Assembly: GCA_030445745.1 (NCBI GenBank)
Contig: JASUTE010000024.1
Location: 1 to 24,503, forward strand
Reading direction: 5' to 3'
DNA from: Candidatus Cloacimonadota bacterium
Lineage (GTDB): Bacteria > Cloacimonadota > Cloacimonadia > Cloacimonadales > TCS61
Length of the DNA: 24,503 bases
In this document: piece by piece, positions 1 through 8,260 of the stretch
How positions within the stretch are numbered: the first letter of the stretch is position 1
Layout of the letters: every line of letters begins with the position of its first letter
Program-made: the position numbers and the translations under genes
The notes under the pieces: model-generated
Database searches by the model: none
Told to the model about the DNA's origin: nothing
Seen by the model: only the letters and a program-made list of their open reading frames with translations

Positions 1-90
<90 letters not shown>

Positions 91-146
91 AAACCCTCTA
101 GATGTTTATTACAACTAAAAATTACAAATAAGTTTTGAGGATTTTT

Positions 147-2207
147 ATGCCAATACGAAAAGTAAGAAATATTGGAATAAGTGCACATATAGATTCTGGA
201 AAAACCACCCTAACAGAAAGAATCTTGTACTATTGCAATAAAATTTATAAAATAGGTGAAGTAAAAGGCAAAGATGGAGTAGGTGCCACCATGGATTCTA
301 TGGAATTAGAAAAAGAGCGTGGGATTACGATATCTTCTGCAGCTACCAATGTACAGTGGAAAGATCACCGTATGAATATTATAGATACTCCAGGTCATGT
401 AGATTTCACAGTTGAAGTTGAAAATGCTTTGAGAGTTTTAGATGGAGCGATATTAGTGCTCTGTGCGGTAGGCGGAGTACAATCGCAATCTATTACTGTA
501 GATCGCCAGCTGAAACGTTATGAAGTTCCCCACTTGGCTTTTATTAATAAAATGGATAGAGTGGGAGCTGATCCTTATAAGGTCAGAGAGCAGTTGGGAA
601 AAAAATTAGGACACAATGCGGTGCTGATGCAAATTCCAATAGGAACTGGCGATAGCTTTGAAGGAATAATCGATCTGGTTACCATGAAAGCACGTTATTT
701 TGAAAGGCCGAATGGAGAGGTAGTAGTCGAAAAGTCGATCCCTGATTCCTACAAAGAAAAGGCCGAGGAAAGTAGAGAGAAGCTATTAGATGCTGCCTCG
801 ATGTTTTCAGATAACTTAGCTGAAGCCTTTTTGGAAGGTCGTGAAACTGCAGAAATGATCTACCGCGCAGTTAGACATGGCGCTATCAAGAGAAAAATGA
901 CTCCGGTTTTTTTAGGATCAGCCTTTAAAAATAAAGGGGTGCAATTACTCCTAGATGCGATTATAAAATATTTGCCAAGTCCTAATGAACGCCAAAATAA
1001 AGCGATGGATTTGGAGAATGATGAGGAAGTTTTTTTGTATCCCGATAGAGATTTACCTGCCGTAGGTTTTGTCTTTAAATTGGAAAATCAGAAATATGGG
1101 CAGCTAAGCTATGTACGGATTTACCAGGGAACTATTCGCAAAGGAGATGTACTTGTAAATAGTAGAACTGGTAATAAAATAAAAGTAGGACGTTTAGCAA
1201 AGATGCATGCTAAAGATATGGAAGAGGTTGAAGTTGCTTATGGTGGCACTATTGTAGCCATATTTGGAGTAGATTGTGCTTTAGGCGATACTTTTACCGA
1301 TCCAGATGTACATTATTCTCTACGTGAACCTCATGTGCCAGATCCTATTATATCGTTGGCGATAAAAACTACCGATAACCAAAGCCAAGAAGCTGTAAGC
1401 AAAGCTTTAGCACGTTTTATGAAAGAAGATCCCACTTTTAAAAGTTATGTGGACGAAGAAACAGGTGATACAATTATCTCGGGTATGGGAGAACTACATC
1501 TGAATATTTATGTGGAAAGAATGGCACGTGAATATGGTGCCAAGATTAAAGTAAGTAATCCTAAAGTTTCCTATCGTGAAACTATCACCAAGGCAGTACA
1601 ATTTGACTACACTCATAAAAAGCAAACAGGTGGTAGGGGACAATATGCTAGAGTAGCAGGAATACTAACTCATTCTGGAGAAGATGAAAATATTTTTGAC
1701 GAAGAGATCAGGGGTGGAGTAATACCAAACCAATACATACCTGGTTGTGAAAAAGGTTTCCAAGCAAGTTTGGATAAAGGTGAATATATGAAATTTCCGG
1801 TAGTAGGAGTTAAGATGATCATTGATGATGGGAATTTTCACCCAGTAGATTCTTCCCAAATGGCATTTGAAACAGCTACCAGAATGGCTTTCAGAAAAGC
1901 TTATGTAAAAGCATCTCCAAAAATCTTGGAACCAATTATGAAAGTAGTTATCGAGACACCTTCGGAATTCCGTGGGAATGTGATGGCTATTATAAATCAG
2001 CGCCGGGGAATGGTTATTGATACATTGGTAGATGATCATTTTACCAGAGTGGAAGCAGAGGTGCCATTAAAAGAGACTTTTGGTTTTGCTACCAATCTAC
2101 GCTCAGCTACTCAGGGAAAAGCCGAATTTACCATGGAATTCTTACAATATAAACCTCTTCCCAAAAGTTTAGAAGAAGATCTTATCAAAGAATTGAAGAC
2201 TGAATAA
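147..2207 (+). CDS. fusA: Elongation factor G, spdEFG1 / mitochondrial EF-G1-like type
   Basis: This is a translational GTPase that drives tRNA-mRNA translocation on the ribosome. It has 686 residues, normal for EF-G. The G-domain motifs are complete: AHIDSGKTT (13-21), GITI (59-62), DTPGH (80-84) and NKMD (134-137). The P-loop has Ser where canonical bacterial EF-G has Ala (AHIDAGKTT). Segments such as [30 protein letters not shown] and the C-terminal [11 protein letters not shown] follow the mitochondrial EF-G1/spdEFG1 pattern. The ATG at 147 is chosen because GAGG (137-140) sits 6 bases upstream; an in-frame TTG at 135 overlaps that site. It lies directly behind 5S rRNA, and its stop codon abuts the convergent flavodoxin gene with no gap. 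In related groups spdEFG1 performs translocation while a second paralogue (spdEFG2) acts in ribosome recycling; no paralogue is visible here. Confidence 0.96.
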   Translation: MPIRKVRNIGISAHIDSGKTTLTERILYYCNKIYKIGEVKGKDGVGATMDSMELEKERGITISSAATNVQWKDHRMNIIDTPGHVDFTVEVENALRVLDGAILVLCAVGGVQSQSITVDRQLKRYEVPHLAFINKMDRVGADPYKVREQLGKKLGHNAVLMQIPIGTGDSFEGIIDLVTMKARYFERPNGEVVVEKSIPDSYKEKAEESREKLLDAASMFSDNLAEAFLEGRETAEMIYRAVRHGAIKRKMTPVFLGSAFKNKGVQLLLDAIIKYLPSPNERQNKAMDLENDEEVFLYPDRDLPAVGFVFKLENQKYGQLSYVRIYQGTIRKGDVLVNSRTGNKIKVGRLAKMHAKDMEEVEVAYGGTIVAIFGVDCALGDTFTDPDVHYSLREPHVPDPIISLAIKTTDNQSQEAVSKALARFMKEDPTFKSYVDEETGDTIISGMGELHLNIYVERMAREYGAKIKVSNPKVSYRETITKAVQFDYTHKKQTGGRGQYARVAGILTHSGEDENIFDEEIRGGVIPNQYIPGCEKGFQASLDKGEYMKFPVVGVKMIIDDGNFHPVDSSQMAFETATRMAFRKAYVKASPKILEPIMKVVIETPSEFRGNVMAIINQRRGMVIDTLVDDHFTRVEAEVPLKETFGFATNLRSATQGKAEFTMEFLQYKPLPKSLEEDLIKELKTE

Positions 2208-2684
2208 CTATTTATTGTAACCCAGATCAGATTTAATAACTTCAGCTAAATCTCGTATCCTTTCAGTTTTAATATCACTATAAGTTTTAGCTTTTATAGC
2301 TCGCATTATTAGGCGTTCAATAAGAGATAGATTCTTGAATTCTAATTTGCTGCCAACAAATATTTTAGCACGGGCATGTTCAATAATTTTCTGAGGGTAA
2401 GCTTCAAAATATTCGCTAGTTTCTTCTTTGCTACTCAAAAATAGATATATCTTTTTGGATAGCAGAAGTTTTTGCTTCTTTTCTAAAAAATTCCTGACCT
2501 CTTTAGCAGGCTTACCATAATAGACTGGTGCGCCTACAACTAAGGCATCGTACTGTTTTATTTGGAATTCAGATACATTGCTAAGCGGAACCAAGTCAGC
2601 TTCACCGTCTAATTCTCTTTGCAATATCAGGCTACATTCCTGGGTTGTCTGGTGTTTGGAAGCATAAATTATTATTATCTTCAT
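2208..2684 (-). CDS. Flavodoxin-domain protein (HemG-like flavodoxin_5 family)
   Basis: This 158-residue protein has a flavodoxin-like fold. It starts with a beta strand and a phosphate-binding-type loop (MKIIIIYASKHQTTQE), and has a central ALVVGAPVYYGKPAKEVRNF segment. That segment resembles the FMN-binding region of flavodoxin_5 proteins, including menaquinone-dependent protoporphyrinogen oxidase HemG. The substrate cannot be named from sequence, and no haem genes are nearby. It is probably a cytoplasmic FMN redox protein, since no signal peptide is seen. The start is supported by an AGGAT-type ribosome site just upstream on the - strand. It is convergent with fusA, with stop codons back to back and no room for a terminator between them, and divergent from hutI. 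Confidence 0.75.
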   Translation of the reverse strand: MKIIIIYASKHQTTQECSLILQRELDGEADLVPLSNVSEFQIKQYDALVVGAPVYYGKPAKEVRNFLEKKQKLLLSKKIYLFLSSKEETSEYFEAYPQKIIEHARAKIFVGSKLEFKNLSLIERLIMRAIKAKTYSDIKTERIRDLAEVIKSDLGYNK

Positions 2685-2760
2685 ACCTATCCTTTCTCTT
2701 ATTCTGAATAAAAAACTTTCTCTATTCTTTTATACAAAAAGATAATTTTGCGATAGTGAA

Positions 2761-2806
2761 AGCAAGTGATTTCCTAAAAAAACAAAAAATGCAGGAAAAA
2801 CTTGCT
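2761..2806 (+). promoter_or_regulatory. Imperfect dyad upstream of hutI
   Basis: AGCAAGT (2761-2767) is the exact reverse complement of ACTTGCT (2800-2806). Inside it, TTCCT (2771-2775) pairs with AGGAA (2793-2797), leaving a loop of about 17 bases. It ends 43 bases before the hutI start codon, so it could be an operator or a leader hairpin. It is not followed by a U tract, so it is not an intrinsic terminator. Function is unknown. Confidence 0.3.
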
Positions 2807-2849
2807 GAAATATGGGAAAATATAGAATTGCAACAGTGAAGGAGGATTT

Positions 2850-4094
2850 ATGGAGAAAGTGGAATTAATAATAAAAAACGCCAAAGAACTTTTAACTTTA
2901 GCAGGTCCCAAAAGAGCTCGCAAAGGCAAAGAAATGAATAAGTTGGCTATTATAAAAAATGGAGCGATTGCCATACAAGACCAGATTATTGTAGCTGTGG
3001 GAGAAACAGATGATATTGAAAAAAAATATGAAGCTGAAAAAATTGTAGACGCTACAGGTAAAGTGGTAATGCCCGGTTTTGTTGATCCACATACACATCC
3101 AGTGTTTTATTCTACCCGTGAAAATGAATTTGAAATGAGATTACTTGGTAAAAGCTATGTAGAGATATCGCAAAGTGGAGGCGGCATTCGCAGTAGCATA
3201 AATGGAGTACGCAAGAGCAGTGAAGAAGAACTATTAAAGTTAGCTAAACATAGAGTGGGAAAGATGTTAGAAAATGGCACAACTACTCTGGAAGCTAAGA
3301 GTGGCTATGGACTTTCCACAGCGAGCGAAATAAAGATGCTACGCGTTATAAAAAGGTTAAATGATGAGTTACCACTCGATATTGTTCCAACATTTATGGG
3401 TGCACATGAATTTCCTATAGAATATAAAAACAATCGAGAAGAGTACATAAGAATTTTAAAAGAAGAGATGCTGCCTGCTGTAGCCGAAAGTGGTTTGGCG
3501 AAATATTGTGATATATTTACAGAGGAGCATGTTTACAATATTTCTGAATCGCGTGAAATATTGAATCGAGCGAAAGAGCTGGGATTTGCTCTGCGTATGC
3601 ATGCTGATGAGATTAAACCTATTGGTGGAGCAGAATTAGCTGCCGAAGTAGGGGCAGTTTCTGCCGATCATCTGGGTGCTGCTTCTGATGCAGGCATTAG
3701 AGCTATGGCAGCTGCTGGTGTGATAGCTACTTTACTTCCAGGAACTATTTTTAGTTTGGGTATGAATTCTTATGCCAGAGCTCGTGATATGATAGCAGCT
3801 AATTTACCGATTGCCCTGGCTACCGATTATAATCCTGGGAGCTGCAATTGCGATAGTATGCAGTTTATTATCACGCTGGCGTGTTTGCAGATGAAAATGT
3901 TGCCAGCAGAAGCTATTTGTGCTGCCACTATAAATGCTGCTTATGCACTGCAGTGCGGCGACAAAATTGGCAGTATAGAAAAAAATAAACAAGCCGATAT
4001 TTTGGTGATGGATATGCCCAGCTACCGGTTTTTACCATATCACTTTGGTTCCAACGACGTGGGAATGATAATAAAAAATGGAAGGATTTTGTAA
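2850..4094 (+). CDS. hutI: Imidazolonepropionase (histidine degradation)
   Basis: This metal-dependent amidohydrolase opens 4-imidazolone-5-propanoate to N-formimino-L-glutamate, the third step of histidine breakdown. It has 414 residues, the usual length. Visible active-site features are the metal-binding HxH in DPHTHP (H81, H83), SGYG (around Y153), HADE (251-254), a further His in SADHLG (H274) and the catalytic/metal Asp in ATDYNPG (D326). The NCDSMQFIITLAC segment is typical of HutI. The start has a strong AGGAGG site 6-7 bases upstream. No other hut genes (hutH, hutU, formiminotransferase) are in the window, so it is a lone pathway gene here. It is divergent from the flavodoxin gene across 165 bases. 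The terminator just after it has its U tract on the other strand. Confidence 0.96.
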   Translation: MEKVELIIKNAKELLTLAGPKRARKGKEMNKLAIIKNGAIAIQDQIIVAVGETDDIEKKYEAEKIVDATGKVVMPGFVDPHTHPVFYSTRENEFEMRLLGKSYVEISQSGGGIRSSINGVRKSSEEELLKLAKHRVGKMLENGTTTLEAKSGYGLSTASEIKMLRVIKRLNDELPLDIVPTFMGAHEFPIEYKNNREEYIRILKEEMLPAVAESGLAKYCDIFTEEHVYNISESREILNRAKELGFALRMHADEIKPIGGAELAAEVGAVSADHLGAASDAGIRAMAAAGVIATLLPGTIFSLGMNSYARARDMIAANLPIALATDYNPGSCNCDSMQFIITLACLQMKMLPAEAICAATINAAYALQCGDKIGSIEKNKQADILVMDMPSYRFLPYHFGSNDVGMIIKNGRIL

Positions 4095-4095
4095 C

Positions 4096-4117
4096 AAAAA
4101 ACCCCGCCGAAGCGGGG
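4096..4117 (-). terminator. Intrinsic terminator of the redox operon
   Basis: Read on the - strand this is a perfect 6-bp GC stem, CCCCGC / GCGGGG, closed by a stable TTCG tetraloop and followed at once by six T. It begins 17 bases after the stop of the double-thioredoxin gene. On the + strand, behind hutI, the hairpin has A residues before it and CTGGTTAA after it, so it would be a poor terminator in that direction. Confidence 0.9.
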
Positions 4118-4134
4118 CTGGTTAATCGAGTCTT

Positions 4135-5028
4135 TTATAAATTGTTCTCAATGATATTTTCGAATTTTGTAGCACTCTGAGGAACAAATCCCTTTTCTTG
4201 ATGGATAATGTTTCCATCTTCATCGATAAAAAAAGTTGTGGGGATGCTGCGGATACCGTATTCACGAGTAACAGCCATATCGGAATCTACCAGCCGGAGA
4301 TAGGTAACTTCTGTACCATTTTCTTTCAACTGTTGGAAAAATTCCTGCTGTTTTTCCACACTTTCTGTGCTTACACCTACCACTATCAAATCCTGCTCTT
4401 TGTATTTCTCATAGATTTCTTGTAAAAGAGGAATTTCTGCTTTGCAAGGATCACACCAGGTAGCCCAAAAATCTAAAACTATGAATTTATCTAATTCACT
4501 CAGAGTAACAGAATTACCATGTAGATCTTTTAAGGTAAAGTCGGCGTGCTGGAACAAATTATAATTACCAGAATGCTTAGCTAAAATATTCTGCAGATGC
4601 TGCACATATTTTTCTGCACCACCTTCCCTGTATCCGGTTTGTTCTATTGCTTCTCCTTCAGCAGTAAGAAGTTGGATAGTAGGGAAACCGCGTATCTGAT
4701 ATTTCTGAGCTAAATTGCGATTATATTTTTTTACCTCTTCCGATTGCTGGGTTTTTTGGGGAAAATCTAATTTTACTAAAACCAAATTATCTCTGGCATA
4801 ATCTTTAAATGCGGGTTTTTCAAAAACCTCTTCATCCAGCTTCCAACACCATTGGCACCAGTCGGAACCAGTGAAATGGATAAAAATTGTTTTGTTTTCA
4901 TTCAGAGCAACTTTTTTTGCTTCTTCCAGGTTTGTGTACCAATTCAACTCTGTATCTGTTTTAGATTGCGCGCAAGCAATTGAAAAAACAATTAACAGAA
5001 GAATAAGAGTTAGATTTACACGTTTCAT
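4135..5028 (-). CDS. Exported protein with two thioredoxin domains (Thioredoxin_7-like + TlpA/ResA-like)
   Basis: This is a 297-residue secreted thiol-disulfide protein. Residues 1-20 form a signal peptide; cleavage could be by signal peptidase I after ACA (20), or C19 could be lipidated, though its lipobox (SIAC) is poor. Domain 1 (about 28-150) carries WCQWC (C58, C61) and a cis-Pro in GFPT (P116), as in Thioredoxin_7/DUF255-like proteins. Domain 2 (about 160-297) is TlpA/ResA/AhpC-TSA type, with WCDPC (C192, C195) and cis-Pro in SIPT (P263). Both active sites look intact, so an electron relay or broad disulfide reductase in the periplasm is likely (inference). The ATG at 5028 overlaps the OsmC stop by one base (TAATG) and has GGAG about 10 bases upstream; an earlier in-frame TTG at 5052 lies inside the OsmC gene and is less likely. 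It is the last gene of the redox operon. Confidence 0.88.
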   Translation of the reverse strand: MKRVNLTLILLLIVFSIACAQSKTDTELNWYTNLEEAKKVALNENKTIFIHFTGSDWCQWCWKLDEEVFEKPAFKDYARDNLVLVKLDFPQKTQQSEEVKKYNRNLAQKYQIRGFPTIQLLTAEGEAIEQTGYREGGAEKYVQHLQNILAKHSGNYNLFQHADFTLKDLHGNSVTLSELDKFIVLDFWATWCDPCKAEIPLLQEIYEKYKEQDLIVVGVSTESVEKQQEFFQQLKENGTEVTYLRLVDSDMAVTREYGIRSIPTTFFIDEDGNIIHQEKGFVPQSATKFENIIENNL

Positions 5029-5456
5029 TATATTTTTTCTCCATTTAACCAAATTTGCACATCGATTTCAGCTGCTTTCCTTAACATATCTGAAACGCCA
5101 CAATATCTTGTTTGAGAAAGTTCTACGGCATGCTTAATTTTTTTCACAGGAAGGTCATTTCCTGCTAAGCGATAATGAACTATTATCTTTTTGTAAGGTT
5201 TAGGAAATTCCTTTTCCTCTTCAGCCTCCACATCAATAATTAGTTTATAGTCTGTAACTTTCATTTTTTTAAGTATGGACACCACATCCATACCCGTGCA
5301 ACCGGCAAGACCACTCAAAAGAAGAGCTTTAGGTCGGGGACCTAAATCGTGGCCCCCTACCTTTTCATCTGCATCTATCACAAAATGATGCCCATTTTGA
5401 GTTACATCGAAAGACATATCTCCTTGCCAGTTGGCAGAGATCTTCGTTTTGCTCAT
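5028..5456 (-). CDS. OsmC/Ohr-family protein
   Basis: This 142-residue protein belongs to the OsmC/Ohr superfamily, thiol-dependent peroxidases that reduce organic hydroperoxides. The two conserved cysteines are present: C53 in GLAGCTGMD on the central helix, and C119 in QTRYCGVSDML. The GHDLGPRPKALLLSGL segment before C53 fits the YhfA-like OsmC subgroup rather than classical Ohr. It is predicted to be cytoplasmic. It overlaps the upstream MarR gene by 4 bases (ATGA) and the downstream thioredoxin gene by 1 base, so the three are translationally coupled. With a glutaredoxin-like protein and a MarR regulator in the same operon, a role in peroxide or reactive-sulfur defence is reasonable, but the substrate is not known. 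Confidence 0.9.
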   Translation of the reverse strand: MSKTKISANWQGDMSFDVTQNGHHFVIDADEKVGGHDLGPRPKALLLSGLAGCTGMDVVSILKKMKVTDYKLIIDVEAEEEKEFPKPYKKIIVHYRLAGNDLPVKKIKHAVELSQTRYCGVSDMLRKAAEIDVQIWLNGEKI

Positions 5457-5914
5457 CGCTTGTTTTCTTCTTTGTATTCGTCCAAAATCTTGTTATACAT
5501 CTTCATGTAGAGCAATAAATTGTCATAGATCTCATCAACCTTACTTTTAGGAAGTTCCTTAATAAGCTGATTTTGGATTTTTCTGAAATCTTCAGTAGTG
5601 TTATCTACCAGTTCTTGGCCTTGTTCAGTAATTTTAGCCAACCAGCTGCGACGATCCTTTTTAGAAGGATAACGTTTTACATATTTTTTGCGAACTAGGG
5701 TGTCGATAATACGAGTAATGCGGCTATGAGATACACCTAAGGCTGCAGAAAGTTCATTCATGCGAATAGGTTCTCCTACGTCGCTGATGTAATGCAAAAG
5801 TTGGCATTCCATTCTTCCTAAATTTAAACATTGCCTTTTAATGAGTTCCTTACGTGAGCAAAGACGATACAATTCTCTACTCAATTCTGAGTACTTGTCG
5901 ATTTTTTTTTCCAT
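5453..5914 (-). CDS. MarR-family transcriptional regulator
   Basis: This 153-residue winged-helix regulator has the MarR layout: an N-terminal dimerisation helix, a helix-turn-helix (about 52-76, with NELSAALGVSHSRITRII), a beta wing with KKDRRS (85-90) and C-terminal dimer helices. Three cysteines (C19, C29, C37) lie in the N-terminal part, the region where OhrR-type MarR proteins carry their redox-sensing Cys. Given its place in an OsmC/glutaredoxin/thioredoxin operon, it is probably a redox-responsive autoregulator (inference). It has a good GAGG-type ribosome site. It sits 18 bases after the glutaredoxin-like gene and overlaps the OsmC gene by 4 bases. Confidence 0.88.
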   Translation of the reverse strand: MEKKIDKYSELSRELYRLCSRKELIKRQCLNLGRMECQLLHYISDVGEPIRMNELSAALGVSHSRITRIIDTLVRKKYVKRYPSKKDRRSWLAKITEQGQELVDNTTEDFRKIQNQLIKELPKSKVDEIYDNLLLYMKMYNKILDEYKEENKR

Positions 5915-5932
5915 GATTCCTCTCCCTTTCTT

Positions 5933-6178
5933 TTAGTTTTTGATCTCGAGTTCACGGTCTATCTTTTGTTTATCGAAGCCAACAATGGGTCGATTATTTA
6001 TCCACATCTGTGGTACCCCTTGCTGACCTGACTTTTTCACCATATCACGAGCTGCTTTACTATCTCGTGACACATCAATATCTTTATAACTAATTTTGTT
6101 TTCTCTGAGATAAGTTTTCAGCTTTCTACACCAAGAGCAGGTTGGTGTGCTGAAAACAATCACTCTTTTACTCGCCAT
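5933..6178 (-). CDS. Glutaredoxin-like thiol-disulfide protein (YruB/NrdH-redoxin type)
   Basis: This small 81-residue thioredoxin-fold protein has the motif TPTCSWC (C14, C17), an IDVSRD strand and a GVPQ cis-Pro loop (P56), ending in VGFDKQK. This matches the YruB/NrdH-redoxin-like group, which often lacks glutathione-binding features. It is cytoplasmic and reduces protein disulfides or feeds partner enzymes; the OsmC-like protein in the same operon is a candidate partner (inference). The ATG at 6178 is chosen because GGAGG lies 5 bases upstream; an in-frame GTG at 6205 has no ribosome site and would cover it. It is the first gene of the redox operon. Confidence 0.87.
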   Translation of the reverse strand: MASKRVIVFSTPTCSWCRKLKTYLRENKISYKDIDVSRDSKAARDMVKKSGQQGVPQMWINNRPIVGFDKQKIDRELEIKN

Positions 6179-6218
6179 GCCAACCTCCACTTTATTTAGA
6201 TTCACGAAATTTTAGGAT

Positions 6219-6247
6219 AATGTAATATTTCTTACTAGAGAAGTCAA
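6219..6247 (-). promoter_or_regulatory. Candidate sigma70-type promoter of the redox operon
   Basis: On the - strand there is TTGACT (6247-6242), a 17-base spacer and TACATT (6224-6219). This is a good -35 and a fair -10 at ideal spacing. It would start transcription near 6212, about 34 bases before the glutaredoxin-like start codon. It lies just past the moxR stop, so the redox operon can be expressed apart from the nine-gene operon upstream. Confidence 0.5.
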
Positions 6248-6255
6248 ATAATTTT

Positions 6256-7242
6256 CTAATTTTTTTTAGACGATAATAGTTCTCTGATAATACCTTTAGC
6301 ATTCAGGCCTTCTGCTTCGGCAGCAAAAGATACTAAGATGCGGTGCTGCAGCGTAATTTCGGCAACTGCTTTTACATCTTCTATAGAGGGTGCATAACGA
6401 TTTTGCAAAGCTGCTCGAGTACGAGCAGCTTTTATTAAAAATTGAGAAGCGCGTGGTCCTGCTCCCCAGTTAACCCATTTTTTTATAAAATCTGGAGATT
6501 CGGCATAGTGGGGTCTGGTAGAACGCACTAATTTAACAGCAAATTCCACCACGTGCTCGCTTACGGGAATATCATCGATCACCTTTTGTAGTTCTACAAT
6601 TTTCTGAGAAGTCATTAATGGTTCAATTTGTTTATAACTAATGTTGGTATCGCTGCGAGTGATTAGTAATTCTTGTTCATAAGTAGGATAATCGATGTTT
6701 ATATAAAACATAAATCTATCCAACTGTGCTTCCGGAAGCGGATATGTTCCCTCTTGCTCAATAGGGTTTTGCGTAGCTAGCACTAAAAAAGGTTCTTGAA
6801 GTTGATAAGTTTTGTTCCCAGCAGTAACCTGGTGTTCTTGCATTGCCTGCAGCAAAGCCGATTGTGTTTTGGGTGGAGTTCTATTTATTTCATCTGCTAA
6901 GATAATATTGGCAAAAATAGGACCTTTAATATATTCAAAATATCTTTTACCATTCTCCTTATTTTCGGCTAAAATATCGGTACCTGTGATATCGGAAGGC
7001 ATAAGGTCGGGCGTGAATTGAATACGGCTGAATTTCATATTCAGAACTTTGGCCATAGTAGAAACTAAAAGAGTTTTAGCAAGACCAGGTACACCTTCCA
7101 ATAAACAATGTCCGCCTGCAAAGAGAGCGATCATGAATTCTTCGATCACCTTATCTTGCCCAATTATAACTTTTGCAACTTCTTTTTTGATCTGTTCACG
7201 AGTTTCTGCAAGTTCTTCCAATAATTCTATTTTTTTACTCAT
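6256..7242 (-). CDS. MoxR-family AAA+ ATPase
   Basis: This 328-residue AAA+ ATPase of the MoxR/RavA group acts as a chaperone-like remodelling factor. Walker A is EGVPGLAKT (49-57), Walker B is LADEINR (115-121), sensor 1 is ATQNP (156-160), and LPEAQLDRF is present as expected for the family. The ATG at 7242 has AGGA just upstream and overlaps the preceding gene's stop by 8 bases; ATGs at 7260 and 7290 lie deeper inside that gene. MoxR genes usually sit beside DUF58 and von Willebrand A-domain genes; none is seen here. Instead it is the last gene of the ether-lipid operon. Its job there is unknown, possibly assembly or maturation of a membrane complex. Confidence 0.92.
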   Translation of the reverse strand: MSKKIELLEELAETREQIKKEVAKVIIGQDKVIEEFMIALFAGGHCLLEGVPGLAKTLLVSTMAKVLNMKFSRIQFTPDLMPSDITGTDILAENKENGKRYFEYIKGPIFANIILADEINRTPPKTQSALLQAMQEHQVTAGNKTYQLQEPFLVLATQNPIEQEGTYPLPEAQLDRFMFYINIDYPTYEQELLITRSDTNISYKQIEPLMTSQKIVELQKVIDDIPVSEHVVEFAVKLVRSTRPHYAESPDFIKKWVNWGAGPRASQFLIKAARTRAALQNRYAPSIEDVKAVAEITLQHRILVSFAAEAEGLNAKGIIRELLSSKKN

Positions 7243-8260
7243 AATTTCCTGTCTTTTCATACTTAATTCTGTTTTTAGCAGCAGGGACAATTTCTTTAAA
7301 TTTTATTTTTAGTGCAAGGAAAGAAATTATTCCTACCAAAAAAATCCAGAAAGCTGTAAGTAGATGTGAAAAAGTTACAGCTGCACTGGTTAGGTTTTCG
7401 TTAATTCCCAATGCGAAGGAGAAGATTAACACCCACATCACCTGGTTAGAACCAATTTGTGCTGGTGGTGTAGGCAGAATATATGTTAGGTTCATTAATG
7501 TGTAGCCAAAAAGAATTTGCCAAAAATCAACTTGTGCACCAAAACTCAGAAAAACCATCCAGATATATAAAGCTTCAGAAATTACGGCACAGATGGTTAG
7601 CAAATAAATAGCGATGTGGGAGAGGGTGCGTCCTTTCATGATAGCCATTCCTTCCACAAAATTTACGAAAAATTCTGCCAGAAGACTGCGATAACGCAAT
7701 GGAATAAGCTTTAGGAAAATATTTAAAAATTTTATAGCTTTGTGTTTGTGGTGAACTGAAAAAATTAGAAAAGCTAAAAACAGGAGAAAAATTATAAACA
7801 AAGCGATAATAATGGTTTTAAGGGTGCCATTCAACTCTACTGTGATAAGTGGAATCAGAAAAATAATAATGATGATAGGGAAAAGATCTGTGATTTTGTC
7901 TATTAGGATAGTAGGCAGGCTTTTGGAGATGTGAATATCGTGATTAATTTTCAAAATCAGTGATTTAGCTATTTCGCCAGCGCGCACTGGGATAAGGTAG
8001 TTAATGAGTAAACCAGACATAAAGATGCCATAGCTTTCACCAAGTTTCATGCGGTAGATTGGATTGAGAATTATTTTCCAACGGAGACTACGAAAAAAGA
8101 ATGCTAATAAATAAAAAATAGAAAATAGCAGGATGGGAACGACATTTACCTGGGTAAAATATGTGAGAAATTCTCGCCAATCTACAATATTGATCCAAAT
8201 GACCAAAAAGACCAAGCCTAATAAAGAAGCAATAAGCCAATTTAACTTATTTTTCTTCAT
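7235..8260 (-). CDS. UPF0104 / LPG-synthase-TM family integral membrane protein
   Basis: This 341-residue protein has about eight hydrophobic membrane segments and the family signatures PVRAGEIAKS (91-100) and PTPPAQIGSNQ (263-273). This is the membrane half of the MprF/AglD/YbhN superfamily. No soluble lysyl-transfer domain is present, so it is not a full lysylphosphatidylglycerol synthase. Members are linked to lipid flipping or to transfer of lipid-linked groups. In an operon that makes ether lipids, a flippase or lipid-modifying role is a reasonable inference. It overlaps the small membrane protein gene upstream by 14 bases and moxR downstream by 8. Confidence 0.85.
   Translation of the reverse strand: MKKNKLNWLIASLLGLVFLVIWINIVDWREFLTYFTQVNVVPILLFSIFYLLAFFFRSLRWKIILNPIYRMKLGESYGIFMSGLLINYLIPVRAGEIAKSLILKINHDIHISKSLPTILIDKITDLFPIIIIIFLIPLITVELNGTLKTIIIALFIIFLLFLAFLIFSVHHKHKAIKFLNIFLKLIPLRYRSLLAEFFVNFVEGMAIMKGRTLSHIAIYLLTICAVISEALYIWMVFLSFGAQVDFWQILFGYTLMNLTYILPTPPAQIGSNQVMWVLIFSFALGINENLTSAAVTFSHLLTAFWIFLVGIISFLALKIKFKEIVPAAKNRIKYEKTGNYE

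Noticed and set aside
135-147. Earlier in-frame TTG start for fusA
   Set aside because: It overlaps the GAGG ribosome site that fits the ATG at 147, and the ATG gives the normal EF-G N-terminus (MPIRKVRN).
1665-2039. 124-codon open frame on the - strand inside fusA
   Set aside because: It is an antisense shadow of a strongly conserved gene, with low-complexity, family-free protein sequence and no ribosome site logic.
4096-4117. Terminator for hutI on the + strand
   Set aside because: The T run lies only on the - strand side of the stem, so it serves the redox operon; any effect on hutI would be weak.
5028-5052. TTG start giving an extra 8 residues on the double-thioredoxin protein
   Set aside because: It would place charged residues (VKWRKNI) before a normal signal peptide; the ATG at 5028 has a better ribosome site and the usual stop-start overlap.
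4198-5137. Open frames on the + strand (4198-4425, 4871-5137)
   Set aside because: They lie antisense to the thioredoxin and OsmC genes, and their translations show no recognisable domain.
7235-8260. MprF lysylphosphatidylglycerol synthase
   Set aside because: Only the membrane domain is present; the soluble aminoacyl-transfer domain is missing, so no antibiotic-peptide resistance role is claimed.
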